Assembly (NCBI RefSeq): GCF_003071065.1
Contig: NZ_QCXX01000008.1
Span: forward strand, 62,001-126,000
Origin: Sphingobacterium athyrii
Lineage (GTDB): Bacteria; Bacteroidota; Bacteroidia; Sphingobacteriales; Sphingobacteriaceae
DNA: 64,000 bases
Reading direction: 5' to 3'
Of this stretch, positions 8,880-16,885 are shown piece after piece (position 1 is the first letter of the stretch; every line of letters starts with the position of its first letter). The position numbers and the translations under genes are program-made. The notes under the pieces were generated by a model, which was not told the DNA's origin, searched no databases, and was given only the letters and a program-made list of their open reading frames with translations.

Positions 8880-9806
8880 CTAACGCAATACCACTGTGGA
8901 TCTGCCCATTATTGCATTGTCTTCGTAAAGTAATACCGTATATGCTCCTTTGGTAAAACCATTCTCAGCAGCCCAATACACAATATAATCCTCCCCTTTA
9001 TTCGTAAACAAAATATTATGCTTAAAGGTATATTGCAGTTTTTCACCATGAACAAAGAAAATATTGTCTCCCTGAACAACCAGGTTACCTTGCGGATCGA
9101 TAATTCTTATATAAATGTCCCGCTCACCATTTTTTGCCAGCGCATTATCGGCGATGGTAAAATTGATCTTTAGCTTATCCACACGTTTGGCCCGTTCTTC
9201 CACAGACTCTTTACCATTTTTTTTGATCTCAAGTCCATTAATGCTGATACTTGAAACCTTTAAAGCAGATGCTGTTGTCACTTTCTCCTTCAATTCAGAA
9301 TTAGTCGTTGTCAAAGAAGTAATTTGTTTATTTTTCTCGACAACAGATTCATTCAAATTTGAATTCTGCTTTGATAAAATTTGATTTTCCTGAATCAATC
9401 GCTGAACATCCACACGATAGTTGTCAACTTGCTTCTTTAATAGATTGATTTTACGTTGCGCGTCGTCAATATCTTTAGGAGTAATGCTTTTATTTTCAAG
9501 CTTTTTTCGTAGCTCAGCAATTTCTGTTCGCGAATCATCCTTTTGCACCGTCATCTCAGGAGTCAATTGAATATTTTCAATGTCAATCTTATCCAACTCG
9601 GCTTCTATCCGATCGATCTGTACCTGAAGGTTTTCTTTTTCTACGGTTAAGGCATAGACTTTCTCTCCGTTCGTCTTAAACTTAACATAAAAATATATAT
9701 TCGTTGCTAGTAACGCTGCTATCGCAATGATGAAGAAATAAACTTTAGAAGAATCTTTCTTCTTTTCGTCCTCCTTCTTACTCGAAACAACCTCTGAATT
9801 CATCAT
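8880..9806 (-). CDS. membrane-anchored coiled-coil protein of unknown function
   Basis: A 308-residue protein. It has a short Lys/Glu-rich cytoplasmic tail (about 1-21), one transmembrane helix at about 22-42 (VYFFIIAIAALLATNIYFYV), and a long heptad-like coiled coil at about 50-180 rich in E, K, Q and L. A compact C-terminal domain at about 190-308 contains TIADNALAKNGERDIYIRI and NIFFVHGEKLQY, probably beta-rich and extracytoplasmic. This layout is common in Bacteroidota proteins annotated only as hypothetical. No enzyme motif is seen. The gene begins with two consecutive ATG codons; an 8-bp inverted repeat lies just upstream at 9827-9848. Confidence 0.75.
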   Translation of the reverse strand: MMNSEVVSSKKEDEKKKDSSKVYFFIIAIAALLATNIYFYVKFKTNGEKVYALTVEKENLQVQIDRIEAELDKIDIENIQLTPEMTVQKDDSRTEIAELRKKLENKSITPKDIDDAQRKINLLKKQVDNYRVDVQRLIQENQILSKQNSNLNESVVEKNKQITSLTTTNSELKEKVTTASALKVSSISINGLEIKKNGKESVEERAKRVDKLKINFTIADNALAKNGERDIYIRIIDPQGNLVVQGDNIFFVHGEKLQYTFKHNILFTNKGEDYIVYWAAENGFTKGAYTVLLYEDNAIMGRSTVVLR

Positions 9807-9826
9807 AATACACTGTCATATTCATC

Positions 9827-9848
9827 GTATGAATTCATTGATTCATAC
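9827..9848. promoter_or_regulatory. inverted repeat upstream of the coiled-coil gene
   Basis: gtatgaat (9827-9834) faces attcatac (9841-9848) across a 6-nt spacer, 21 nt upstream of the leftward start codon at 9806. It could be an operator or a leader stem. There is no T tract, so a terminator for gmd is less likely. Confidence 0.3.
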
Positions 9849-9905
9849 CAATAAATGTTTAAACAAAAATTATTCCAGTTTTATTTTTTCCTTATCAATT
9901 ATGAA

Positions 9906-11057
9906 TTATTCAAAATAGTTCAGTGTCTGAAAACCACCTTGTTTTAAATATTCTTCCTTTCGCATCAGATGCAGATCTGATTGTACCATATCTGTTACGA
10001 GCATCTGGAGGTCATATTTAGGTTTCCAGCCTAGCTTGGTATTTGCCTTGGTAGGATCTCCAATAAGCAAATCAACTTCCGTCGGTCGGTAATAAGCCGG
10101 ATCCACTTTAACGACTGTTTGCCCAAACTTAATCTGCGATTTATCAATATTCAATTCAGCCAAACGTTCCTCATCAACATCAATAATCACTCCTTTTTCT
10201 TGCTCTCCTTTCCCGCTGAATTCGATTTCAATACCCAGTTCGGCAAAAGCTAAGCGGACAAAGTCTCTGACAGTTGTGGTAACTCCGGTCGCAATGACAA
10301 AATCTTCAGGTTTTTCCTGTTGTAGGATCAACCACATCGCCTCAACATAGTCCTTCGCATGTCCCCAATCCCGTTGAGCCGAAAGGTTTCCCAGATAGAG
10401 TTTGTCCTGCAATCCCAATGCTATTTTTGCTACAGCACGGGTTATTTTACGCGTCACAAATGTCTCGCCCCTGACAGGACTTTCGTGATTGAACAAAATA
10501 CCGTTACAGGCATACATGTTATAGGCTTCGCGGTAATTAACAGTAATCCAGTAGCCATACATTTTGGCTACTGCATAAGGGCTTCGCGGATAAAAAGGAG
10601 TAGTTTCACTTTGCGGTACCGCTTGCACCAGACCATATAGCTCAGAAGTTGAGGCCTGATAAATGCGTGTCTTCTCAATCATTCCCAGTAATCTGACAGC
10701 TTCCAGTATACGAAGGGTACCAATTCCATCGGCATTGGCAGTATATTCCGGGGTATCAAAACTTACCTTAACGTGGGATTGTGCCGCTAGATTATAGATT
10801 TCATCCGGTTGTGTCTCCTGAATAACGCGGATCAAATTGGTTGAATCAGTCAAATCACCAAAATGCAATGTAAAATTTCTATTGTCAAGATGGGGATCTT
10901 GATAAAGGTGATCAATACGATCTGTATTAAAAAGTGAGCTCCGGCGTTTTAGGCCATGTACCTTATAACCTTTTTTCAATAGGAATTCTGCTAAATAGGC
11001 ACCATCTTGACCTGTAATACCTGTTATCAATGCAGTTTTCGTGTTTTGTTCAGCCAT
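9906..11057 (-). CDS. gmd: GDP-mannose 4,6-dehydratase
   Basis: This 383-residue extended SDR enzyme converts GDP-D-mannose to GDP-4-keto-6-deoxy-D-mannose, the precursor of GDP-fucose and related sugars for surface glycans. The NADP-binding motif GITGQDGAYLAEFLLKKGY is at about residues 13-31, followed by the family's LKRRSS. The catalytic Tyr/Lys are in PRSPYAVAKMYGYW, and HESPVRGETFVTRK is typical of Gmd. Length matches the family. It stands alone: no GDP-fucose synthase (fcl/wcaG) lies next to it in this window, so the final sugar cannot be told from context. Confidence 0.96.
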   Translation of the reverse strand: MAEQNTKTALITGITGQDGAYLAEFLLKKGYKVHGLKRRSSLFNTDRIDHLYQDPHLDNRNFTLHFGDLTDSTNLIRVIQETQPDEIYNLAAQSHVKVSFDTPEYTANADGIGTLRILEAVRLLGMIEKTRIYQASTSELYGLVQAVPQSETTPFYPRSPYAVAKMYGYWITVNYREAYNMYACNGILFNHESPVRGETFVTRKITRAVAKIALGLQDKLYLGNLSAQRDWGHAKDYVEAMWLILQQEKPEDFVIATGVTTTVRDFVRLAFAELGIEIEFSGKGEQEKGVIIDVDEERLAELNIDKSQIKFGQTVVKVDPAYYRPTEVDLLIGDPTKANTKLGWKPKYDLQMLVTDMVQSDLHLMRKEEYLKQGGFQTLNYFE

Positions 11058-11195
11058 ACTTCTAGTTATATTGGGCAGTTCCTAACGTTCTCGCCGGGAA
11101 TCATGCTATTTTTCATCCGATAAATCTGTTCAACTCCGCTCCCAATATGAATAAATCATGATGGTTTCGGAGTGTAAAAGTATTAAATTTTCAAC

Positions 11196-11227
11196 AAAAA
11201 AAGCCATAGGATTTCCTATAGCTTTTC
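11196..11227 (-). terminator. terminator after the lipocalin-like gene
   Basis: Read leftward, gaaaagctatagga pairs with tcctatggctttttt, giving a stable stem followed by a T tract. It lies 25 nt beyond the stop of the leftward lipocalin-like gene. It also separates that gene from gmd. Confidence 0.75.
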
Positions 11228-11251
11228 ATTATGTTTTTTTTCTTGCTTATG

Positions 11252-11815
11252 TTAGTTTACGCGGGAGAAATTAAATACCAAATATGCTTCACCATTTGCA
11301 ACTGTCAACGGCATTTTCATAACTAATTTATTGCCATCAGAATAAGACAGATCCAAACGGTAACCTGTCGTCACGTTTTTGGCTTTATCTCCTGCATAGA
11401 TCTTTTTAAATTGGAATTGTGGCTCACCTAAACCTTTTCCAGGGTTATAGATAGACCAAAAGATCTCACGTGATGCCCCCGGAGCACATAAAGTACCTTG
11501 TGCGTTGAAGGTGATTGATCCCTTTCCATTTCCAATAAAATTCCATGAACTACCAACAAAACACTCCGCTGGAGCTTCTTCAAAAACGCTTTTAATCGTG
11601 AATGTAGAAGGTAAATTTTCTCTATCGATTGAATTCAGTGTCCAAGTTCCTTTCACAGCAGATTTCCACTCTGAGGCACTAGGTCCCGAAGCTGCACTTG
11701 TATTGGAAGAACCATTACCAGGATTTCCAGATGATGTACCTTGCTTTTGTGCACCACAAGAGAATAAGGACACCGTAGCAAAAATAGTCGCCAATGATAA
11801 AACGAATCGATTCAT
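11252..11815 (-). CDS. lipocalin-like lipoprotein
   Basis: A 187-residue exported lipoprotein. MNRFVLSLATIFATVSLFSCG is a type II signal peptide with the lipobox Cys at about residue 20. A Ser/Gly/Asn-rich linker (about 25-50) follows. The globular part starts with WKSAVKGTWTLNSIDRE, a pattern seen in lipocalin-like (Lipocalin_4/5) proteins of Bacteroidota, and continues as beta strands. The longer upstream in-frame extension to 11893 lacks a signal sequence and would overlap the divergent gene, so the ATG at 11815 is preferred. Ligand unknown. Confidence 0.75.
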   Translation of the reverse strand: MNRFVLSLATIFATVSLFSCGAQKQGTSSGNPGNGSSNTSAASGPSASEWKSAVKGTWTLNSIDRENLPSTFTIKSVFEEAPAECFVGSSWNFIGNGKGSITFNAQGTLCAPGASREIFWSIYNPGKGLGEPQFQFKKIYAGDKAKNVTTGYRLDLSYSDGNKLVMKMPLTVANGEAYLVFNFSRVN

Positions 11816-11840
11816 ATGTCTAAATTTTAATTTCAAATTG

Positions 11841-11848
11841 TATTTTTG
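11841..11848 (+). promoter_or_regulatory. putative -7 box for the small membrane protein gene
   Basis: TATTTTTG matches TAnnTTTG and ends 21 nt before the ATG at 11870. No clear -33 element is visible. Confidence 0.4.
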
Positions 11849-11869
11849 GGGTAAATTAATCCACAAATC

Positions 11870-12202
11870 ATGAAGATTACAGCCAAAAATCATACCATAA
11901 GCAAAATAATTGCAAAAACTCTTTTGAGGTTATTCATTATTCTCCTAGCCTTCGCCACCTATCCACTTTTTCTTGGGCAGGAAGCTAAGGCAAAATTAAG
12001 TCAAATCAGCCTAGCCTTCACAAATAAGATTTCTTTGATCGCTCCCATTTTACTATTTTGCTTTATCGTCGGATTAATGATTGCTGTGCTAAAGCACAAA
12101 TATAATAGAATTGACCTAAATTGGCTATTTTCTCTTGCGACAATATTCGGCATTTTATATCTGATATTATTGTATTCAAGAATTTACCCAACTATCGCTT
12201 AA
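11870..12202 (+). CDS. small integral membrane protein, unknown function
   Basis: A 110-residue protein with three hydrophobic helices at about 18-36, 52-72 and 84-104, separated by short charged loops. There is a Lys-rich start and a helix ending IAVLKHKYNRIDLNW. No family was recognised. It is divergent from the lipocalin-like gene with a 54-bp gap, and a -7-like TATTTTTG box precedes it. The reading frame is clean and the codon use resembles its neighbours, so it is likely a real gene. Confidence 0.6.
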   Translation: MKITAKNHTISKIIAKTLLRLFIILLAFATYPLFLGQEAKAKLSQISLAFTNKISLIAPILLFCFIVGLMIAVLKHKYNRIDLNWLFSLATIFGILYLILLYSRIYPTIA

Positions 12203-12208
12203 GTAAAA

Positions 12209-12238
12209 TTGCACATTTCGACAAAGTTCCTAACTTTG
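12209..12238 (+). promoter_or_regulatory. promoter of the flippase-like/SDR pair
   Basis: TTG at 12209-12211 is followed by 19 nt and then TAACTTTG at 12231-12238, a good match to the Bacteroidota TTTG-N19-TAnnTTTG promoter. The -7 box overlaps a perfect 7-bp inverted repeat, caaagtt-cct-aactttg (12222-12238), which could be a repressor site. The gene starts at 12291. Confidence 0.65.
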
Positions 12239-12290
12239 AATTTTCCAAAATCGCCAATATAATTGATTAAGATTGGAAAAATAAACTTCT

Positions 12291-13205
12291 ATGGACAAAA
12301 AAAAAGGTTTTAAGATCCTAAAAAATATACTAAAGATTGTCGTTACTGTGGGAGCCTTATATTGGGTTTTCAGTAAAGTTTCACTAAAAGATCTCAAAGA
12401 AGCTGTAATTAATTCAAATCCTATCTTTTTATTTCTAGCATTATTAGCTTATAGCCTCTCAATTTTTATATCTTCTTCACGCTTATTAACCTTTTTAAGG
12501 GCAATTGGTTTGGATGTTTCTGAAAAATATAATTTGAAGCTCTACCAGCTGGGACTATTCTACAACCTCATTCTACCGGGAGGAGTAGGTGGGGATGGGT
12601 ACAAGATCTTTTTTCTTCGAAAAAGATTCAGTATTAAAGGCCGGAAATTATTTACGGCATTATTCTTAGACAGGCTAAGTGGCTTATGGGCCTTATGCCT
12701 AATTATTTCCGCCTTAATTACCTACATGCCACAACTGGGAATTCCAAATTACCTGACGGTCATTTTGTTTATATCAGGTAGTATACTTTACTATTTTATT
12801 GTCACAAAATTTTTCAAAGAGTACAGGTCCACCTTCCTAAAAGCACACCTAAAAGCGATAGGTGTACAGTCCATGCAAGTGATCGCAGCGATTTTAATTC
12901 TTTATGCTTTAGGATTTAACGGAAAGTTCTCCCCTTACCTATTTTTATTTCTGGCCTCTTCGTTAGTCTCAATCATTCCTTTCTCTGTGGGGGGATTAGG
13001 CATGCGTGAACTCGTGATCATGTGGGGAGCAGGCATATTTCAGGTTGACTCTCACAATGCGGTATTGATCACATTGTTATTTTATATTATCTCGGCGATG
13101 GTCGCACTCTCCGGAATTTATTTTATCTTCAATCCCAAAGCAATCGGAGAGGATAAACTGCCTTCTGTCGAAGAAGTTGAACAAAGTCAAAAATTAGAAG
13201 AATAA
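12291..13205 (+). CDS. lysylphosphatidylglycerol synthase TM region/UPF0104 membrane protein
   Basis: A 304-residue polytopic membrane protein with seven to eight helices. Family signatures are visible: a helix with SSRLLTFLRAIG, then YQLGLFYNLILPGGVGGDGYKIFFLRKRF (the conserved N..LPGG.GGD.yk motif), later FLDRLSGLW, and VSIIPFSVGGLGMRE (the second conserved PxxxGGLGxRE motif). Members resemble the flippase domain of MprF and include YbhN-type proteins; several are thought to move lipids or lipid-linked sugars. It is followed after 2 nt by an SDR gene, so the two are cotranscribed. A second homologue lies at 18742-19737. Confidence 0.85.
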   Translation: MDKKKGFKILKNILKIVVTVGALYWVFSKVSLKDLKEAVINSNPIFLFLALLAYSLSIFISSSRLLTFLRAIGLDVSEKYNLKLYQLGLFYNLILPGGVGGDGYKIFFLRKRFSIKGRKLFTALFLDRLSGLWALCLIISALITYMPQLGIPNYLTVILFISGSILYYFIVTKFFKEYRSTFLKAHLKAIGVQSMQVIAAILILYALGFNGKFSPYLFLFLASSLVSIIPFSVGGLGMRELVIMWGAGIFQVDSHNAVLITLLFYIISAMVALSGIYFIFNPKAIGEDKLPSVEEVEQSQKLEE

Positions 13206-13207
13206 AC

Positions 13208-13915
13208 ATGGCGAATATTATTATTACCGGAGCAAGCAGCGGTGTTGGGTTTGAAGCTGTACTTGATTTGACCTCAAAAAAGGACAACAAGGTTATCGCA
13301 CTGGCCCGATCTGCAGACAAATTGAGAAAACTTCATGAAATCGCAAGTCAGCTCAATTATGACGGGGGGACACTCTTTCCCGCACAATTTGATATCGTCT
13401 ATGATGACTATGCAACGCTAATTCCTTTTATTCAATCGAAATTTGACAGCGTTGACATCCTGATCAACAATGCCGGGGCACTCATCAATAAGCCATTCAT
13501 GGAGACCAGCAGTCAGGATTTTGCAGCAATGCTCCAGACAAATATCATGGGCCATGTCAATATAATACAGCATGTTGTTCCGTTTATGCACGAAGGTTCC
13601 CATATTGTCAATATCAGCAGTATGGGCGGCTTTCAAGGCTCAATGAAATTTCCCGGGCTTTCAGCCTATTCCACCAGTAAAGGCGCGTTGGCGATTTTAA
13701 CAGAATGTCTCGCTGAAGAATTTAAGGAGAAAGGCATCAAGGTTAACTGCTTAGCCTTGGGATCGTCACAAACTGAAATGTTTGAGGCAGCTTTTCCGGG
13801 AATGCAAGCCGGTACACTAGCCTTCGAAATGGGCCGATATATTGCGGAGTTTGCGCAGAATGGACACCAGTATTTCAATGGAAAGATTCTACCTGTTGCT
13901 AATACTACACCATAA
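13208..13915 (+). CDS. short-chain dehydrogenase/reductase
   Basis: A 235-residue classical SDR. The cofactor motif is GASSGVGFEAV (TGxxxGxG type) at about 7-17. Other landmarks are DILINNAG at about 82-89, the catalytic Ser in NISSMGG, and YSTSKGA, the YxxxK pair, at about 155-161. The active-site layout is complete. The substrate cannot be inferred. It starts 2 nt after the flippase-like gene, which suggests a shared role or at least shared expression. Confidence 0.92.
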   Translation: MANIIITGASSGVGFEAVLDLTSKKDNKVIALARSADKLRKLHEIASQLNYDGGTLFPAQFDIVYDDYATLIPFIQSKFDSVDILINNAGALINKPFMETSSQDFAAMLQTNIMGHVNIIQHVVPFMHEGSHIVNISSMGGFQGSMKFPGLSAYSTSKGALAILTECLAEEFKEKGIKVNCLALGSSQTEMFEAAFPGMQAGTLAFEMGRYIAEFAQNGHQYFNGKILPVANTTP

Positions 13916-13961
13916 CAGAGCAGTTAAAAGCAACAGGTTGTTGATGGAATCTAAGATTCGC

Positions 13962-15338
13962 TTATTTTGTTTTCAGTTTAAGCCACTTTGTAAGATCATC
14001 CATGAGTTGTGCATTGAAACTTTCCGGGTTTTCAAAATATTCCTCAATTTTTCCTGTTTGCGCGTTTTGAAAGAGATGGTTCAAATTTGGGTAATCTTTA
14101 ATTATTACATCTGTCGTATTTAAGTGCAGGCGTTGAAGCGCATAGATATTTTCATTTGCAGGAACCTGAATATCCTTTCCCCCAAAGGAAGCGAAAACAG
14201 GTACTGTCACTTGCTTAAGATAGTAAGCCGGATCGATGCGGAGAAAGGTTTTGAACCATGGGGTCAACATCGGACTCAATTTAACTTTCATATCTGATGT
14301 TAATGCATTTCCATTGTTTTGACTGATAAGTTCTTTTTCCAATGATTTTGTCAAATCCTTTGGCGGCTCATCCTTAAGCAGAATGTCATATAGCTTTCTG
14401 TTATTGCGCTTATTTATTTCCAACGCCGCTTCAGATAAACCAGCCACTTTCCCCAAAGCATAGCTCTGCAGAATCAATAAGGAATCACCTTTGAGGACAG
14501 GTCCGGACAACAAAGCAATATAATTGACTTTATTGTTCTCCGCAGCAACCATTTCGGCGATCAAAGCTCCTTCACTATGACCGATAATACCAATTTTTTC
14601 TGCGTTGACCATCTGTTGCCTGCTCAGAAAATCCACAGCTGCATTGGCATCCGAAGCAAAATTAACCGTCGTAGCCAAATTGACCTCTCCTTTAGAGTCG
14701 CCAATACCGCGATCATCATAACGAAGCACGGCAAAACCATTTTTACTGAGGTGGTCCGCCAATATTTTAAATGGCCGATGCCCGAAAACTTCTGAATCTC
14801 TATTTTGTTGTCCACTTCCATTAACCAGGACGACAGCAGGAAAAGCCCCTCCCCCTTTGGGATAAGTAAGCGTTCCCGCTAAAGTAGCATTTCCTTTCAC
14901 ATTTTGAAACGTAACCTCCTGTTCAACGTAATCGTAGGGAGGAAAGACGTCCTGTTTACGGGAAAGTCCACTTTGGTCGCTTTCACTCCGCACCAATATC
15001 ATCGCGGACTCAAAACTCCCCTGCTTCATCACTCCCTTCATCACATCTTTATCCCGATCCAGATAACCTGTATAAAATAGACCGATCGCTTTGACATCCA
15101 TCGATATCGAGTCCTTGTTCACTTTTATTGTATTAATCGGAAACTTCAGCGAGGTCTGCATCGGGCTTTCAAAAGTTCCCGCCCAATTATCATTACTATC
15201 CTGTTTAAGATTAAATACCAAAAGTAATTTCTGCCCAGACACACTCACCTCACCTTTCCAAGAACCATCAAAAGTCTGTGCACCTGCACATGAGAACTGC
15301 AAACAGATCAAAAATAAATAGAAAATTTTCTTCATCAT
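13962..15338 (-). CDS. secreted alpha/beta hydrolase
   Basis: A 458-residue exported protein. A signal peptide at about 1-20 (IFYLFLICLQFSCAGAQ) may be lipoprotein-like, since SC is present. The N-terminal beta-rich domain at about 22-125 (FDGSWKGEVSVSG... GTFESPMQ) is frequently found ahead of these hydrolases. The hydrolase domain has the oxyanion segment VVLVNGSGQQNRD, then LRYDDRGIGDSKG, the nucleophile elbow GIIGHSEGALIA, a late acid in FGGKDIQVP and the His in NLNHLFQ. The triad is therefore intact. The substrate is unknown (esterase or peptidase-like). It is the last gene of a leftward run beginning with the DUF2089 regulator at 16760, with a 10-nt gap to the previous gene. Confidence 0.88.
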   Translation of the reverse strand: MMKKIFYLFLICLQFSCAGAQTFDGSWKGEVSVSGQKLLLVFNLKQDSNDNWAGTFESPMQTSLKFPINTIKVNKDSISMDVKAIGLFYTGYLDRDKDVMKGVMKQGSFESAMILVRSESDQSGLSRKQDVFPPYDYVEQEVTFQNVKGNATLAGTLTYPKGGGAFPAVVLVNGSGQQNRDSEVFGHRPFKILADHLSKNGFAVLRYDDRGIGDSKGEVNLATTVNFASDANAAVDFLSRQQMVNAEKIGIIGHSEGALIAEMVAAENNKVNYIALLSGPVLKGDSLLILQSYALGKVAGLSEAALEINKRNNRKLYDILLKDEPPKDLTKSLEKELISQNNGNALTSDMKVKLSPMLTPWFKTFLRIDPAYYLKQVTVPVFASFGGKDIQVPANENIYALQRLHLNTTDVIIKDYPNLNHLFQNAQTGKIEEYFENPESFNAQLMDDLTKWLKLKTK

Positions 15339-15348
15339 TTCCTTGCTA

Positions 15349-15933
15349 TCAAAAATAAAACTGTATACCTACATCAAGTATAAAATATAATGCCACAAAC
15401 AATATGCTTATCCAAATCTTTTTATTATTTACGGCAACATTCATTCCTTTGACCAATAAATAGAACTGATAAAACAGGAGAAATAGCGCTAGTATTCCAA
15501 ATACACCAAACAATATCATTTGACCTTTATCTATACTCGACAAACTATGGTCACCATTTTTTAACGCTTCATCTATCTCATTGGTAAACTTGTCCTGATT
15601 GATTAACTTACCCAAGAGCAACATTAGATAAAGCGGAAATGGCACAATCAGCATCACGTTTAATACATCAATAAGCCTTGTCTTGGTATATAATATAAGA
15701 CCTACAATATATAATAAGGCTAAAGGAGCCAAAATCATATAAGCATGGACTCTTAAAACAGCAACGAAAGAGACTGCTATCTCTGGTCGATAGAAGTGCA
15801 TAAAACCATTGAACTGCTCCCCCGATAAATAGACGAAATAGCTCGATAGCAAAAAACCAATGGTGCCTGCAAAAAATAGTTTCCGTTCCGAAAACTCTTC
15901 AAATGGGTTTAGAAATAGCTGTTTAATTTTCAT
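15349..15933 (-). CDS. Yip1-like integral membrane protein
   Basis: A 194-residue protein with five hydrophobic helices at about 18-36, 58-82, 88-110, 138-163 and 170-192. It has the features KQLFLNPFEEF near the start and FYQFYLLVKGMN before the last helix, which resemble Yip1-domain membrane proteins of bacteria. Function is unknown; members are suspected transport or membrane-organising proteins. It overlaps the upstream PH-like gene by 11 nt and is followed 10 nt later by the hydrolase, so translational coupling is likely. Confidence 0.6.
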   Translation of the reverse strand: MKIKQLFLNPFEEFSERKLFFAGTIGFLLSSYFVYLSGEQFNGFMHFYRPEIAVSFVAVLRVHAYMILAPLALLYIVGLILYTKTRLIDVLNVMLIVPFPLYLMLLLGKLINQDKFTNEIDEALKNGDHSLSSIDKGQMILFGVFGILALFLLFYQFYLLVKGMNVAVNNKKIWISILFVALYFILDVGIQFYF

Positions 15934-16414
15934 TGTTTAAGAATTTGGATAAATTCAATTGTTCGATCTCCACTGGGTTTTGAGTTCCGATGAGCAGTAC
16001 TTTACCATTTCTCATGGTAAGTTGCAAGCCCATATTACCTTGTGCTGAAAAAGCTCTTCCTCGACTCCCTCTTCTCAGCCCCCAGCCTCCAAACTCTGCA
16101 ATTGGACTATATTTTCGTAATTCAACTGTAGTTATATCACCCCATGCAATCCTTTTTCGATAGAAATTAAATGGAAAAAAATAGACTTCAATCCCATTCT
16201 CATGAATAGTGGTCTTTAAACGAAGCACACCGAATAAACACCACAAGGCTAAATTGATCCAGAATCCAGGTAATCTAAATAGAGGAACAAAATTGAACTG
16301 TAAAATATCCTGCCAGTGAGCAGAAATGCTAGCTACGCCAACAGATAAAAGGATCAGACATAGCCACCAACTAAAAAATGATTGACTCTCGTTATAAAAT
16401 GTGTTATTTCTCAT
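15923..16414 (-). CDS. membrane protein with bacterial PH-like domain
   Basis: A 163-residue protein. Two hydrophobic helices at about 14-32 and 40-62 are followed by a cytoplasmic beta-rich domain. Its start, LKTTIHENGIEVYFFPF..KRIAWGDITTVELRKY, is the usual look of a bPH domain: an outside-facing strand, then a 'W.dI..v' turn. The Gly/Arg-rich loop (WGLRRGSRGRAFSAQG) and the end GLQLTMRNGKVLLIGTQNP complete it. Function unknown. It lies between the DUF2089 regulator (46-nt gap) and the Yip1-like gene (11-nt overlap). Confidence 0.65.
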   Translation of the reverse strand: MRNNTFYNESQSFFSWWLCLILLSVGVASISAHWQDILQFNFVPLFRLPGFWINLALWCLFGVLRLKTTIHENGIEVYFFPFNFYRKRIAWGDITTVELRKYSPIAEFGGWGLRRGSRGRAFSAQGNMGLQLTMRNGKVLLIGTQNPVEIEQLNLSKFLNNEN

Positions 16415-16460
16415 CTTGAGTAAATAGTTTATATATCACTACTTCAATTCTTAAGGCTGC

Positions 16461-16760
16461 CTAAATCTTCCTATTTGTGTCAACATTACCCGTATTAGCT
16501 AGCGAATTTAATTTATGAATCAGATCATCCAAAATATTGCGAACAGTTGGGTACGACTTTCCCATTTGGTTGGCCATCTCTTTTAAGCTACCCGAATACT
16601 TTAAAAAATTGAGGACAAACTCCTGCTCATCTATGGTCAATTGCATAAGCAAGGGTAAGTTAAACTTACCGACAACTTCTGTGTCACAGGAATCGCAGAC
16701 CAGCTTAGAGACCTGCAGTCTCGCATCACAACATGGACAATTTACGGGTATTTTTTTCAT
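16461..16760 (-). CDS. DUF2089 zinc-ribbon/HTH regulator
   Basis: A 99-residue protein. The N-terminal CPCCDARLQVSKLVCDSC gives two CxxC pairs for a zinc ribbon (about 9-26). The C-terminal half holds LTIDEQEFVLNFLKYSGSLK and MGKSYPTVRNILDDLI, a helix-turn-helix of the sigma-70 region 4 kind found in DUF2089 proteins. It is probably a DNA-binding regulator of the three downstream genes (PH-like, Yip1-like, hydrolase) and of itself. The intergenic DNA upstream is rich in AATATT palindromes (16790-16835), candidate binding sites. Confidence 0.8.
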   Translation of the reverse strand: MKKIPVNCPCCDARLQVSKLVCDSCDTEVVGKFNLPLLMQLTIDEQEFVLNFLKYSGSLKEMANQMGKSYPTVRNILDDLIHKLNSLANTGNVDTNRKI

Positions 16761-16789
16761 TTAAAAAAGACAAACATTAACATTGTTAA

Positions 16790-16835
16790 ATATAATATTA
16801 ATATTATTAAAACAAAACACAATATTATCAATATT
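16790..16835. promoter_or_regulatory. AATATT-rich palindromic region between DUF2089 gene and plsC
   Basis: The gap between the divergent genes holds several overlapping AT palindromes, including aatattaatatt and aatatt-atc-aatatt. Such spaced repeats beside a small HTH gene are good candidates for an autoregulatory operator. They are also low-complexity, so chance cannot be excluded. Confidence 0.3.
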
Positions 16836-16858
16836 TTCCAAAAATCGTTGCTTAATGA

Positions 16859-16866
16859 TATATTTG
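16859..16866 (+). promoter_or_regulatory. putative -7 box of plsC
   Basis: TATATTTG fits TAnnTTTG and ends 19 nt before the plsC ATG at 16886. No convincing -33 box is present. Confidence 0.45.
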
Positions 16867-16885
16867 TAAACAATAAATAAAGCGT

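Noticed and set aside
11816..11893. 26-codon N-terminal extension of the lipocalin-like gene
   Set aside because: It would hide the lipoprotein signal inside the protein and overlap the divergent gene; the start at 11815 is better.
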